Source: Termitomyces sp. T153
Taxonomy: Eukaryota > Basidiomycota > Agaricomycetes > Agaricales > Lyophyllaceae
Length of the DNA: 64,000 nt
Direction: 5' to 3'
Assembly: GCA_018296165.2 (NCBI GenBank)
Contig: JACKQL020000070.1
Location: 1-64,000, forward strand
The notes under the pieces were generated by a model, which saw only the letters and a program-made list of their open reading frames with translations, was not told the origin of the DNA and ran no database searches. This document shows positions 1-11,885 of the stretch, piece after piece. Position numbers and translations under genes: made by a program. Every line of letters starts with the position of its first letter. Positions within the stretch are counted from its first letter, which is position 1.

Positions 1-511
1 GGGAATTGTTGAGGAGGATCTTTACCTCCAGGGCATACATCTGCATGAAGGAAACCCACAAGTCACAGGACCCAGCTAAGTTATGGACAAAAGCCTCAAG
101 GACCATGGAAATAAGTTGACATGTTGAGGAAATGTATTGAAGAAGGTGTATAGTTATGCTAGGGGACTGCTATACGGTGTCTACGACGCTAGGAAATGAT
201 AGCGGGGATATAGAAAGTGCCAAGGCAACGAAACAAAGGAGCACAAATGAGGGAAGCGGGGTAAAGCAGGAATATAAATGGCGAACTGAGAATAAACCAG
301 GGGAGGGTGAAAAGAAGCAAGAAAAGTTGCGAAAGGAGCTGTGGCGCATCACTTGATCAGGGATCAAAGCCAATCGGAGATGATCAATGATGAGCAAACA
401 AAGAAGTTTGACACGGGCGGCCGTTTTGAAAGAAGCGAGGCAAAGAAAGCAAAAACTCGCAAAATACAACAATCTATTGGGGCTAAGACCTAGCAAGCTG
501 AACTATAACAA
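1..511. other. no recognisable gene
   Basis: Sequence downstream of the minus-strand gene ending at 512. Short open frames exist on both strands, but none has an intron pattern or motif I recognise. It probably holds the 3' UTR of that gene and intergenic DNA; the window edge cuts the region. Confidence 0.4.
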
Positions 512-1765
512 CTACAACGTTGCTTCGATAGCGTTCGCTACTTCGTCCGCTTTGGGATCCGTCCCAGAGACCTCAATAGAAGAATTTTCGGTGATAACTG
601 GCTGGGAAAAGATTGATAAGTGACAGGAAGGTTCCGAATAAGTAACGAAGGCAAACCAATTGCAAATCGGAGGCGACTTGCAGATCACGAATCAAGATGC
701 CAGTGTCGGCAATGTCATGATCGTCGAGTGCAGTCCTAACAGCCTCGCGACGGGCAATAAGTTGCTTGCAGAGTTGCTGAGCGATGTCCAGGGCAAAAAG
801 CTGTTGGCAGGCAGTTTGATCGAGTGCCTGAGCGTAGTCACGTAGTGTAGAGCGAGAAACCTTGCCGTCCTTGGCTAAAATGCAATCGGTTTTGTCCAAC
901 AAAGCCTGTGCGCAGGAACCGTCGGGACGGTATGAAGCTGAAGAAGAAGGATCAAGAAAGGTTCAAATGAAAGAAGTAAAAGAACGCACCAACGGAAGGG
1001 TGGAGACAGGGTTTCTTGGCTTCTGGTGCCGCCTCAGGAACATGCTGATGGGAGAGGGAAAAGAGCGAGAAACGAGTAAATAGCTCGTTAATTTGCATTT
1101 CTAAAAATAAAGGAGAAGCTCACGTCGTTAGGCTTGCGCTTGGAAGGGCATGGAGAGGACACACTCATCATCTCCACGTCACTATCACGCTCCTGACAGC
1201 GTTCACGAGCTTTGCGAGCGTCATCACAACGGCGGGTCTGGGAGGCATCAGAATAGAGTCGTGATGAGAAATGAAGGGCAAACCTCAGCACGTTCTTTAG
1301 CCTCTTTGGCGGCTCGGTCGGCAGCTTCTTTGACACGACGGTCCTTGATTATTTTAAGGATGGTGTCGGCAAAAATACACCAATTCTTGATAGTGGCAGA
1401 AGACTGTGCAAGGCTGCGATCGATGAGTTCCTGAGCGCCGTATAAGGCTTCGTAGATGCCCGATTGTTGAGAAATGTGCTCGAAATTGGACTGGTCTGTA
1501 AAAACCTGGATAGAAGAGGTGTTAGTGGATGAAAATCTCGAAAGAGTAAAGAACATACCAGTTCAGCAGCTCCAACATGACATGCAACCAAAACTGGAGA
1601 TCCTTTAGCCTTGGCCTCTTCAGCAAGTCGAGTGATGGCTGAAACAAAAGCAGGATAGTGCCGGATGCCTTTGATACGCTGGGTTTTGTCTCGATAGACC
1701 GAGTTTTCAAGGAGAGAGTAAGGATCTGAAGAAACAGGGTTTTTGGGACCAGTAGGAGGAGACAT
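512..1765 (-). CDS. hypothetical protein, six exons
   Basis: Function not recognised. Six exons can be joined with canonical GT-AG introns of about 45-80 nt and no stop: 1765-1559, 1505-1284, 1237-1124, 1044-990, 937-657 and 601-512. The start is the first in-frame ATG, reading MSPPTGPKNPVSSDPYSLLE. The product is about 320 residues, largely helical. It has an Ala/Lys/Glu-rich stretch near residues 135-165 (KEAADRAAKEAKERAE) that could form a coiled coil, then a basic Ser/Pro segment (CPSKRKPND) that could be a nuclear localisation signal, and a C-terminal helical part with HD-like spacing (RTALDDHDIADTGI). No signal peptide or membrane segment is seen. The clean splice sites and CG content argue for a live gene. 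It is probably lineage-restricted. Confidence 0.7.
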
Positions 1766-1865
1766 GAGGAACTAAGGGATTGAGGAGGTGAACAACAGAG
1801 AGGAGGGATTAAATGTCTTTTGGAAGGATAGGGTGACAGCCACAACATGCAAGAGAAACCTCAAA

Positions 1866-3070
1866 AACATTGCAAAGAGAAAGGGACACATGTTGTGAAA
1901 TTATGTCAAAAATATGGAACTTAGCCTATTCTGGAACTGTAGATGACTGAGGACAGTCATTATTTGGTGGGGGGGAGATGATACGATGTTGTCACACCAT
2001 TGGGAACATAATAAACACCAGAAGTCAAAACAAACATTTATTAAGGCTGAAAACTGTAAGCCTCCTGGTAAAACAAGTCCCAGCAACATTATCCCTTTAA
2101 ATACACCAGAAGAAAGACAGAACAGGATAGGACAAGGACTATACTAGACTATACACTCAATAATAGTCCAATCACTGTAATGGGAGGGGAAGCATGGGAC
2201 TGGCAAAAGCACCTGAGTAGCATCAATTCTGGCAAGATCTGGATCTGATCTAAGACTAACCAGATTGGAATGGAATGAAGGGAAGGGAAAGGAAGATGAA
2301 TGGAGGAATATGAAATGAATGGAATGAAGGGAAGGGAAAGGGAGATGAATGGAAGAATATGAGATGAATGGGAGGGAACAGATGAATGGAAGAACCTGAA
2401 TGGGAAAGAACCTGAATGGGGAAAAATAGGAAATGAACAAAGGAAGATGAATGGAATAAATGGGAGGGAACAGATGAATGGAAGAACCTGAATGGGAAAG
2501 AACCTGAATGGGGAAGAATATGAAATGAACAAAGGAAGATGAATGGAATGAATGGGAGGGAACAGATGAATGGAAGAGTCTGAATGGGAAAGAACCTGAA
2601 TGGGGAAGAATATGAATGGGAGAAATACAAAGGAGGGAGAGATAAATGGGGCAAATGGAAGCTAAGAATGCAAAGGAGGAATGATGGAACCAGGAACTGG
2701 CCTGTGGCACTGAAACAGGCAGGCCAAAAGGGGGAATTAGAATAACAGTTATGAATAAGGGGCTGGAAAGTATGGAACCAAAAGTCACATGTAGGGGGTG
2801 GTCTGTGCACTGTAGAAAGAGGTATAAATAGCCCAAGTAGAGTAGCAAATGGACAGGCAATTAATAGGCAAAGGCTCGGTGGTTCCCAGGGAGTGAATCA
2901 CTTAGGCTGGAGTTTGTTGAGACCCCTCTGCATTCAGAATAGAAATATTTTGGAAGTAAACCCCTTCAACTTCAAGCATTCATCAAGACATCAGTGTGGA
3001 ATTGGAGTAGACTGCCTAAGTCTTCAAGAAAGCCCCAGAACTATCAGTATTACTCTAACCCAGTACTACA
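1866..3070. repeat. CpG-poor repeat block, possible LTR remnant
   Basis: About 1.2 kb almost without CG dinucleotides, in sharp contrast to the genes on both sides. The long open frame on the minus strand (2144-2860) is only the complement of purine-rich tandem repeats. The right end (CAGTACTACA) is followed by TTGGTTCGAATTG, which resembles a primer-binding site, so this may be an old LTR. I could not match a target duplication. Confidence 0.45.
2370..2645. repeat. 92-bp purine-rich tandem repeat, 3 copies
   Basis: The phrase GGGAGGGAACAGATGAATGG recurs at 2370, 2462 and 2554, a period of 92 bp. Within each unit the shorter phrases ATGAATGG and CCTGAATGGG recur, so the array is built from a smaller ancestral motif. 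Purines are strongly biased to the plus strand. Confidence 0.8.
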
Positions 3071-3566
3071 TTGGTTCGAATTGTTAAAGATGCTGTTCAA
3101 CAGGCAGTAAATGAGCATTCCAACTTCATCTGCAATGTCTATCTGGAAGGGATGCCTTGTCAAAAGACAGAGTGGACGTCGCTTTGCCATGAATCGGAAA
3201 GCGTGACAAATAGCTTGACCATGGATGACGAAGGGACCCGACAACAAGACCCCATATTGAATCGGACCAAGTTGGAATTGTGTTAAGTATCGTGAATCAT
3301 TCGAACCGAAGTTGCCAGGGAACGCGCGGTCTGGGCTCTTTGGGCATAACAGTGTCTATTTAGAACCTCGTCTTGAATGATGGTCTTGTAAGAAAACGAA
3401 AATTCAGCTCATCACAAAAGCAATAACAATACAAACTGGTGTAATCGAAGTATCGAGATGCAAAGCCAGAGTTCATCAGCGTCACCGAGCACATCAGCAT
3501 AGGATTGATCACATTCACCGAGGCCTCCGTGATCTCAATTGAAACCCATCAAACCTAAGCCTTACT
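3071..3566. other. intergenic, no gene recognised
   Basis: CG content returns after 3070. A 71-codon plus-strand frame (3071-3286) has no motif I recognise. The end holds the 3' flank of the hydrolase gene that terminates at 3567. Confidence 0.4.
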
Positions 3567-5212
3567 CTACAATTCATCTGTCATACGAGAATCTCTTTCC
3601 TGCTTCGAACTTGAATCCTTCTCATCAAGGTTGCGAAGCCATTCTCTGACTATCCCATTGAACTCGACAGGGTTCTCGATATGTACCCAATGAGCACCCT
3701 CCAGGAACTGTCGTGTGCTGAATGCATGTTCATGTATTCCAGAGGGGACCAGGAGAGCACACCTTGGTTGTCAAGTTAGGAACAAAGTCCGCCGTCTTGA
3801 GAAGTTTAGCGGCAACATTCCAATCGGCGACGGGGTCCTAGACGGAAGAATCAGTTGGTCCGGACCTTGTGAATATGGTTCCGTCGACGTACGTGAAGCG
3901 GGTGAACAACGAGAGCTGGGACTGGTATAGTGAAGTTTCCCTGCTTATGAGCAAGTTCCCAAGAGGCGTGACGATTCTGTGTAGAATCAAACGACTCAGA
4001 AGGATCGAATGAAATAGTAGGAAGTTTCTTGCCTCAGTGGTATAGAACTGCAAGGCTAAAGGTCAATGTCAATACCTGCCGAGAAAGAGCGTGAAACATG
4101 TTCGTACTATATTTGAAGCCTTGGAAGCGGTACCGTTCGACAAAGTAGTCCTCTTCCTCCGGAGAGAAGAATGGGACCGGAGGGATCTATATAGTAGAGT
4201 TGATTCCACGTCCTTATGTTCGATATGGGGAATACTTACCTCGTCCACATGACTCCATGCGTCGAGGAATGAGTCAGCACTCCGTAGATACGCATCCGGA
4301 GGAGGACTGTCAACCGTCCTCAACGTCGCACGTATGGTCCTTCTGATGTCCTTATCGAGTTCAGCCACCGCTGCGTCTAGCTTCGAATCAAAGTACAGCT
4401 GATACGTCAACCTCGGGAATGCAGAAACAAGCTGTCTGACTGGGACAAAGGGACCAGCTGTTGGGATGTACTAAAAATAGGTGGTAAGCTGCAGCAGCTG
4501 CCTAGGAAGTAAGGGAAGGAAAGTGGGTTCCAAATAGCATACAGGAACAACAGCGCCAATAACCGCGGTGAAGATGTCTGGTCGCATACGTGCAGCTTCG
4601 TAGCATATCTGTGAGCCCCAGTCGTGCCTACGGCGATGGAAATAATGTATCAGAGAGGTCCAACTTACGAAAGTTCGTGACTTCACCCCATGCAAATGGC
4701 CTTGGCGACTTTTGCATGCTCAAGGACGCAGACAAGGTCTGCAACCATGTCTCCCATATTCCCAGAGGACCTGGGGTCTCCAGAGTGTGTTGAATGGCCG
4801 AAACCGCGTAAATCGGGAACGATGAGGTGGAAGTCGTTCTGCGATGAATGTGGTGAGCTCTACATGTCCTGTCTATCCGAAATGGAGACCTAAGCAACCT
4901 TGAACTCCTCGATTTGATTCGACCACGAACTCCATAGACTAGGCCAACCATGCACCATTATGATACCTCTTTCTCCACTCGGATTGATATTGGCATAGCC
5001 TTGGATTGTAGTTCAATCATAGATACATATAGAGAAGTCAAAGGGGACATACGAATTGCGATTTCCACAATTTCTGGCTCCGGCAATCGTTTATATGCTT
5101 TACAGGTCGCGACATTCTCAGAATTAGAATAGTCCCTGGGATTGAACGACATGGCCTGGGAAACATAACAAAGGAAGCCAATGGCCACTACCGCTAGCTT
5201 TCGCTTGAGCAT
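3567..5212 (-). CDS. epoxide-hydrolase-like alpha/beta hydrolase
   Basis: Predicted to open epoxides (or cleave a related ester) by the alpha/beta-hydrolase mechanism. The start at 5212 gives MLKRKLAVVAIGFLCYVSQA, a good signal peptide or membrane anchor, so the enzyme may be secreted or ER-bound. In order I see the oxyanion-hole motif MVHGWPSLWSSW, the strand VPDLRGFGHSTH, the nucleophile elbow MGHDWGSQ (catalytic Asp), a cap region rich in Tyr and Leu, and the C-terminal histidine motif EGAHWVHIENPVEF. This is the usual family order. Introns are short and canonical: one follows EEFK and one interrupts the elbow codon between M and GHDWG, both restoring the frame. The stop is TAG at 3569-3567. 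The gene looks intact. The acid residue lies between the cap and the His but its exact position depends on splice choice. Substrate cannot be told from sequence. Confidence 0.85.
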
Positions 5213-5830
5213 CGTAGTTCTGTTCAACTTGAAGAGCCTGCACGAAGAAAAAATACTGAATGGAGGGTGGAGAAACGATGGTGGAGAAATGAAGTCAACG
5301 ACGTCATTCCGTCGATCACGAGTGGACAAATGCATGCATAGTTTTCATGAATAGATATGTACGTGTGATTGATAGTTTCTGCTCAGACTGGCTGTGACCG
5401 GATATCGATGCGATTGCAACCTCATGTAGGCTCCTTATAGAGTGAAGTAAAGCCTATCCCAGCGCCTCATGTCACGCGTCATGTACCATGTCGAATTTCG
5501 TTCGAGTTATGATGGTTGAAAATAAAGCGGAACAAAATCCGAAGGTGAATGTTACATGGTCGGATGGAAACACATACTTTCGGCGATCTCCGGCATCGGC
5601 AAAACATCGGAAGGCCTTGTTCAAGTTGTATAACAACAACGTTCTAACTTTTTAATAGGCATTCCAGGTCAATGGACATTTCGTTCGAGAGTCAAGCTCT
5701 TGATGATACAAATCAGAAACAATGTGACTGATATGATAGAAATATAAAAATGATCGAGAACATTGCAAGGTATCTATAGCTACATAAGAAAACGCTGCAC
5801 GACTCCTGATCTCGACAGATATATTAACAC
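5213..5830. other. intergenic, no gene recognised
   Basis: Spacer between the start of the epoxide hydrolase gene and the 3' end of the next minus-strand gene. It is AT-rich with normal CG occurrence. I see no ORF with coding character; it should hold the hydrolase promoter. Confidence 0.5.
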
Positions 5831-8044
5831 CTAATCAACGTCATCCATGCCAGCAGAAAGGGAAGAGGGTTGTGAATTAGACTCGGAATGGAATGAGAAT
5901 AGAAACGAGGGGGTGATGCTAGGTCCAAACGGCGCAGTGCTAGTAGTGCTAGTAGGAGCTCTGCCGGCTGCGCGTCGTTGCTTATTGGCTGCTGTGGTTA
6001 TTTTCTTTCGTTGGAAGATGCAGAAATTCGAGAGGGACTGTAGTGCTCGAGCGATATGCGTTTTTCCGTGAAGCTCAGTGAGTCTAGCCATTGTATCAGC
6101 CCAACTCCATAGAGCGAACAAAGACCGAAATTCACCTCACAATTAAATGTTCAACGATATCTGCTCCTCTCAGATAAGGCATAATTTGTACTGCTTTCGC
6201 ATACACATTTCCCAAAGCCGTCTTATTCGTCGTTTCCTTCCACATCGCCGTAAGCTGGCACCATCCATCAAACCTCTCCTTAAGCGGGGGCCTAAATTCC
6301 TCCTTCAGCTCCTCCCAATCCGGATCAGCATGATCGATATCATCCAAGAACCCCGCGGGATCCTCATGCCCACCTTCCTCGACTGCCGCCGCCATGGGGA
6401 ACCCCATCATCATCGCGGCGAACGCCACAGGATTCATTGGTGCTGCATGGGTGAGTATAGAATCTACCCAGCGTTGTATACGGTCTTTGCGCTCCGAGGA
6501 CCCTGCGCGGAGCTTAAGTATCTCTTCGACGTCGATTTTATGTTCTGTGTGATCAACGAGCCCGAAGACGGCCGTAAGTGCTGCGTGGATCGCGCGGATC
6601 GTATCGAGGAGTTCGCGTTCGAGTATCTCCAGTGCGTTAGAGGAGTACCCTGATCCTGCGAGGACACGGACGGCCTTTTGGAGTACCTCGGCGTCGCAGG
6701 GACGTAAGAGATGCGAGTGCGTGTCGAGGAGGGTGTATATCCTGAACGCGTTGACTTTTGAAGTATATATTGCGAGTGCACCGACAAGAGTGTCAGACGA
6801 CTTTGTCGCGTTTTCGTTTGTTTCTTTGAGGAGAATCTGGTCGGTCACGATGGGGTTCGCGCTGATGGCTCGGATGACGTTAAACATATCCATAGAGGGC
6901 ATGGCGCGGAAGATAGTATGGAGACGGTCTTCGATGAGCTCTCGGAGGCGTGTTCGATGTTGGGCCATTGATTCGGGCCAGTGTGTGGCATGGATGAAAG
7001 ATGGCCCGTTCGGAGTATGCCTTGAGTCCTCGTCAACGTAATCTTCATCACCATCTTCTTCGATAACGTAGTCAAAGACATTATCATCAGGGAACTCTTC
7101 GTCGTCGTCGTCGTCGTCGTCGTCCCAGACGTCGTCATCTTCGAATCCTTCGTGTTTACTGACAACTGCATGAAAAAGTCAGGAACAGAGTATTGTCCGA
7201 GATACGGATGGCGGACACACATGATCTCCCTCCGTAGAGTAAACGCTCTAACGCTTCCCAGCCCATCAACATCTCTACGTCCTCAATCATCTCCGGAATT
7301 TTGCTTTTTGTGGAGGAAGATCCATAGGCCAGCATTGACACAAATACTTCGCGCCAGATCCACAAAATGGCTTTTCTAAGAGTATGGGGACCACGCAACA
7401 CAAAAGACTTGATCATCTTTCCATCGCGAGCTTTGATTGTAATGTCTATCGGCATATTCATCAATGAGCACTTGCATCTACCAAAGCTCAGCACAGACCG
7501 GGTGACAATAACATTATTACTCACCCTATTCCCGGTATCTCAACGAGTGTTGATGCAACATCTGCAGTAAACAACAAGCATACGTGCGCGAGATGATAAT
7601 TATCGTGAAACTCATACGCGACCGACCAGATGTCGTTCAGCCAACTCGTCAGACTGTCAACGACCTCCGTTAAAAGTTCTTCGCGGTTTGAACGGTCTCT
7701 TGTGGCCGCTAGTTTCGTGTCTAGGTTGAGTGCATCCATGAGCCCGTTGACCTCCTTTTTCTTTCTCTTCAAATCGAGTCTTGGCATCGTCCGAAAGCGC
7801 GAACGAATTTCCATAGCGGCTGATACGACTTTGGCGATTGAGTAGAGATTTCGAACATAGAGTAGATATGGATGTACCGTTGTTAGATAACTCTTCTGGT
7901 AGAGCGTTGAGAAGAGGAAGCAGATGCTTTTCAAGCAGACTTCGCTGCGCATCTGGCGGCAGGGCTTCGTAGAGTTCTGCCAACCTGGTTCAATGAGTAT
8001 GAATCATTATATTTGGTGTGTAGAACTCACTTGACACTGGCCAT
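5831..8044 (-). CDS. hypothetical multi-exon protein with poly-Asp tract
   Basis: Function not recognised. The start at 8044 encodes MASVK and is joined through a GT-AG intron to LAELYEALPPDAQRSLLEKH. Further exons give KEVNGLMDALNLDTKLAAT, a cysteine/leucine-rich helical part, then an acidic tract with about eight consecutive Asp encoded by GTC/GAC repeats at about 7101-7134. A long last-but-one exon follows (RTRLRELIEDRLHTIFRAMP to VEHLIV), and a final exon ends at 5831 (SAGMDDVD). The total is roughly 600-650 residues, mostly alpha-helical, without signal peptide or clear membrane segments. The acidic tract could be a protein or histone contact surface, but that is inference. A shortened broken copy lies at 11281-11885, so the gene belongs to a local family. 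The exact exon borders around 7830-7890 (a 49-nt intron) and 7150-7230 are my reading. Confidence 0.6.
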
Positions 8045-8350
8045 CCTACCTTTGTCCTCTTCGAAACTTGTGAGATATCAACGGTTTATGAATTTGCATA
8101 CATACAGATAGTCAAGTCTGAGTTAGCAATCTTACTTGTCAAGTCTTGCTTACCACAGGAACGCTCCAATCTTAGCTCCAATCTTATCTTATCATAATAA
8201 TTGTTTATGTCCCACTTCGGAGAGGAAAAATCTTCACTTGTGAACGTAGGAGACCTTGCTGCTTAACGCCACCACAGCCCTACCGGTCTTTGCTTTACGT
8301 TCCTTAAGCCTAACTGCTGTCATGACTATCACGACCTCAAACATGAATAA
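8045..8350. other. intergenic spacer
   Basis: About 300 bases between the start of one minus-strand gene and the stop of the F-box gene. It should hold the upstream gene's promoter; I see no ORF or repeat. Confidence 0.5.
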
Positions 8351-9769
8351 TCATTGTCCCCAGTTAAAGAATACAATATCCAAACCCTCTTCTGACAAGT
8401 GCTTCAAAGTAGCTCTATCGGTGTCTTGAATGCCAAGCTCAATCATGGACTCCAACAAATGCCATGCAAGCTTGAGATGTTTGAGCCCATGCGGATTGCG
8501 ATTTCCATGCCAACGAGATGAGATCATCCGTGAGAAAATACCATCAGTGGTGTTCCAATCATTCCAGATTTCAATTACAGAAAGATGGGGGAGGATGTGG
8601 GTCGAACTTAGATCGCTCTCACAACTAGTAGTGTCCCATGTGAGTCGTCTTGCTACGTCGTCAGTCAAATATCGCGAGCAATTAAGTCTAAGTGAGGATA
8701 AAGAGCGAAAGCACTCGAGTTCGAGGAAAGCGAGAAAATTCCCATGAATTTTATTGACTGTTAAGTAACGAAGGACGCAACCAGAACGTTTGATGAGCCG
8801 CTCGACACTGGCGAAATCATCAGGGACGGGTGTTTGGAGAGTTTCCAAGGAGGGAAGAGTGAGGGCATTGAAGATATTTGCACTAGTAAGGCCACCCCAG
8901 ATTCTACCAATACTAAGTGAATGAAGGCATTGGACGGTGATGACACAGCTGGAACATTCATCAACATATTCGTCAAAGGAAACATCTTCAATCTGTGGTA
9001 ACTGAGCAAGTAACGCTAGGCACTCTTCAGTATTTAGGAAACACCTTGCACGAAACTTCCTGAGATTTGACCACGTAAATGAATAAAAAACACGTGGAAT
9101 GAAGCAATAATTCCAAGATAAGTCTGACAGGGTTGGGATCTGAGCAAGACTGGAAATGACCTTGAAGATGTCATTGTCATCAATACTAATAGGAATATGA
9201 CCAGACTGAATGATGACTTTTTTCAGCAAGGGGACGTCCTTTGGCTGCAATCCCGAAAACTCAGCGGAGATCAATGGCTGCAAAGAGATCGTCACATCAG
9301 CCCACTGGTGAGTATGCAAGAAAAACACAGTCAGAGCATTGCCAAACTCGCCATCGTAGCCAGCACGAAAAGTAAGGACCAGAGGGGCACCACGAGTCCT
9401 TTCGAGCCAGGATCGATACAAAGCCATGTCATTATTTCTGCCTACCGAGTAGACATTCAAAGCGGACCAAAGCGCTGGAAATGATATCGCGACATCTCTC
9501 CACCAGGTGCAAACACGGCATAACAGCATTGGCGAACAGTCGGATGCAGGTTTGTAATATTGCAGGAATTCCAGAAGAGGGAGAGTATCGAGGAAAATCA
9601 GTCCTAATAGTTCGGCAGGGAGGCGATTAATGGGTGCAACTTTGAAACCAGATGTCGTTGGTGGCTCAAGATATGTTGTGTTGAGATGAGTGGTTGCTGA
9701 ATTGTCAACGGACAAGGGGTATTGAGTATCTAGAGCTGTATTCAGATGAAAGGACAGTATCTGACTCAT
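8351..9769 (-). CDS. F-box domain protein
   Basis: A single uninterrupted frame of 472 codons. F-box proteins recruit substrates to SCF (Skp1-Cullin-F-box) ubiquitin ligases. The F-box lies near residues 46-95: PINRLPAELLGLIFLDTLPL, followed by LLCRVCTWWRDVAISFPALW, the form typical of agaricomycete F-box-like proteins. The rest carries irregular leucine-rich segments (LSDLSWNYCFIPRVF, SLRLNCSRYLTDDVARRLTW, GLKHLKLAWHLLESMIELGI) that should form an LRR-like substrate platform. The first ATG (MSQILSFHLNTALDTQ) gives the expected short N-terminal lead. These genes are massively expanded in mushrooms and often rapidly evolving, so the target cannot be predicted. No breaks are seen. Confidence 0.9.
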   Translation of the reverse strand: MSQILSFHLNTALDTQYPLSVDNSATTHLNTTYLEPPTTSGFKVAPINRLPAELLGLIFLDTLPLLEFLQYYKPASDCSPMLLCRVCTWWRDVAISFPALWSALNVYSVGRNNDMALYRSWLERTRGAPLVLTFRAGYDGEFGNALTVFFLHTHQWADVTISLQPLISAEFSGLQPKDVPLLKKVIIQSGHIPISIDDNDIFKVISSLAQIPTLSDLSWNYCFIPRVFYSFTWSNLRKFRARCFLNTEECLALLAQLPQIEDVSFDEYVDECSSCVITVQCLHSLSIGRIWGGLTSANIFNALTLPSLETLQTPVPDDFASVERLIKRSGCVLRYLTVNKIHGNFLAFLELECFRSLSSLRLNCSRYLTDDVARRLTWDTTSCESDLSSTHILPHLSVIEIWNDWNTTDGIFSRMISSRWHGNRNPHGLKHLKLAWHLLESMIELGIQDTDRATLKHLSEEGLDIVFFNWGQ

Positions 9770-11280
9770 GAAATCTGCTCACCGGTTGAGGCACCAATTG
9801 CATCCTGCAATGGTTGAGTTTGGTGCCATAGATTGACCATACTAAGTTCCTGACTAGGAAAGAGAAGTTGTTCCAATGGGACCGTAGAGATTTAGGAGAG
9901 GGGGCGCGGGATTAGTAAAGTAATGCATGGGTGTATACTGTCTTTAAAGGTAAAGACGTTAAGCCTGAGGAAGAAAGCCGTACACTGCTGGAGATAAAAA
10001 AACAATTATCACAGGATTTCAGTTGTGTGCAGTAACAATACTTGTTGACAATGTTGTGTTGCCATGGTATGAGGTCGGATGTTTCTATTCATCAACGTTG
10101 CACAGCAATAAAGGACAATTGTAGGAGCGAACGAAGACCAAATACTTATGTGGACGTTTGTTGGACGTGCAAAATATGTGGATATTCGGCATGCTGCGAT
10201 CTCATCCCATCCCAGTCCAATCTTATCTCATCTTATTTGATAATTTCCCACTTTCAGAAAAGAATTATCTCCAATTTCGAACCCGTCATGGCACGGTTCA
10301 CATACCACCGCCGTTCTACGGTCCGACGTTGCTCTACGTTCGCTACTTTTTAGTCTAACTGACTACCTAGACTGGTCATCAACTATATACAGATAGATCT
10401 TTGTCTACCGTTCGACACTGTCACTATTCTGCATATAAAAGACTTGGTGCCCGCTGAAGATATTACATCTCACCTCATGCGACTGCGGTCATGTATTTCA
10501 GCAGATACCTACCCATCTGACATGTCATCTGTGATCCATCAGCGAAAGAGCTATTCAACTGACCAAAACGACCACAGACCACAGATGATGCTGCTGAGGC
10601 CCCTGTTTAAGCCTTACCGGAACTTTGTATATCAGTAGCATTGATTATTTGGGACATGCCCGTGGAATCTATATGAGAAAGCCAACTTTCGCCAGTACTG
10701 TAAGGAGACTTGGCCGATGTCGAAATCATGGTAGAAACGACTCCAAAAGGTACGGAATCGTTGGTATTGCAAGATATTCCTTTCAAGGGTAAAGCTAGTC
10801 AAGGTCAGTTCTTGGGATTTGCCCAATACCAATACTTTCATGTAATGATCTTAGATTCTGCTCTGCATTGCCACACCCTGGCAAAATCGAAATTCTCCCG
10901 GAGAAATCGAAATACGTACAAACTTGGTCTAATCAGATATATCGTGCACCACTCCAGGGACACTCTAAAACCTTACCTTTGGGGTCCAAACATCTCAGTC
11001 GTATCCAGAAACGTGATATTATCCCAACATTCAATTAACGATCTAAAATCTGGGCATCCCACCATTCTTCACCAGGCCCGCAATCAAATGCAAAGAAATG
11101 CAACTGTACCAAGCATGTTCAACAGATAGGCACACTACAGCAAGATCGGCTCGCTTGCATCTTCCTCAAGGCCATCCTACCGTCGCGTTCTTCGCAGTGT
11201 CGTAAGCTCATAACCACCCGTCAAAGGTCGCTTAGAGAAAGATCTAAGCTTTTACATCATCACCAACCATAGCGTCCCCA
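9770..11280. other. intergenic, decayed sequence
   Basis: About 1.5 kb without a gene I can support. A 139-codon plus frame at 10710-11129 and several shorter ones show no known motif, no consistent splice sites and no conserved partner. Normal CG content suggests this is not the same kind of repeat graveyard seen elsewhere in the window. Confidence 0.4.
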
Positions 11281-11885
11281 GGATCCTCGTGTCTCCCTTC
11301 CTCAACCGACCCACCTATAGACTTCATTGCCAGAACGCATGACGTTCATCAGTTGATGAGTATGGAATCTACCTATCTACCTAGCGTCGTATGCAATCCC
11401 TGCACTCCGAGGACCCGACGCGGGAATTGAATTCTCCTTCGATGTGTTCTTTCAGTCCGACTGTGAGCCCTGTATGGATCGTACGGATAGTTTCGAGGAT
11501 TTGGGCTGTAAAGTACCCGAAAAGTTCTTCACGGTTGAGATGTTTTCTTGAGACTAGTTTCGCGTCTAGGTCAAGTACATCTATGAGGCCGTTGACCTCT
11601 CGGTTTTGGATCCAGTTTTGGCATTGTCCCAAACCGCGGAGCTTCCTAGACTTGACACAACTTAAATAGTAGCAATTCCGGGCACGGGGAAAATTGGTTT
11701 GAGAACTCTTCTGAGTGCACGTCTAGGAGAAAGTGGATACTTTTCGAGCTATCACCAAAACATCACTATACCTCTGCACTAACGCGCCAACCTGCTTAGA
11801 CCTACTTGAATAAGAATATAAATATCCATATTCTTGTGTAGAAAATTCACTTGAAGCCGGTCAATACTGAAATGCTATCATTTTG
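11281..11885 (-). pseudogene. internally deleted copy of the 5831-8044 gene
   Basis: The minus strand reads EVNGLIDVLDLDAKLVSRKH, NREELFGYF and then directly ETIRTIHTGLTVGLKEHIEG and GSSECRDCIRR. These match two separated parts of the neighbouring gene (KEVNGLMDALNLDTKLAAT; LDTIRAIHAALTAVFGLVDH; GSSERKDRIQRW). The intervening coding part, including the acidic tract, is missing. Nucleotide similarity continues on both sides: GAGTATGGAATCTACC at 11357 resembles GAGTATAGAATCTACC at 6453. Frames are broken at both ends and no start is present. It is a truncated duplicate, not a functional gene. Confidence 0.75.

Noticed and set aside
2144..2860. 238-codon minus-strand open frame
   Set aside because: It is the complement of the purine-rich tandem repeat; the product is Ser/Phe/Pro/His low complexity repeating with the DNA, with no start context or domain.
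1891..3070. Complete solo LTR with TG...CA ends
   Set aside because: Ends TGTTG and TACTACA are suggestive, but the flanking 5 bp (ACACA and TTGGT) do not match, so I list it only as a repeat block.
10710..11129. 139-codon plus frame as a gene
   Set aside because: No recognisable motif, no supporting introns, and it ends shortly before a pseudogene; not supportable.
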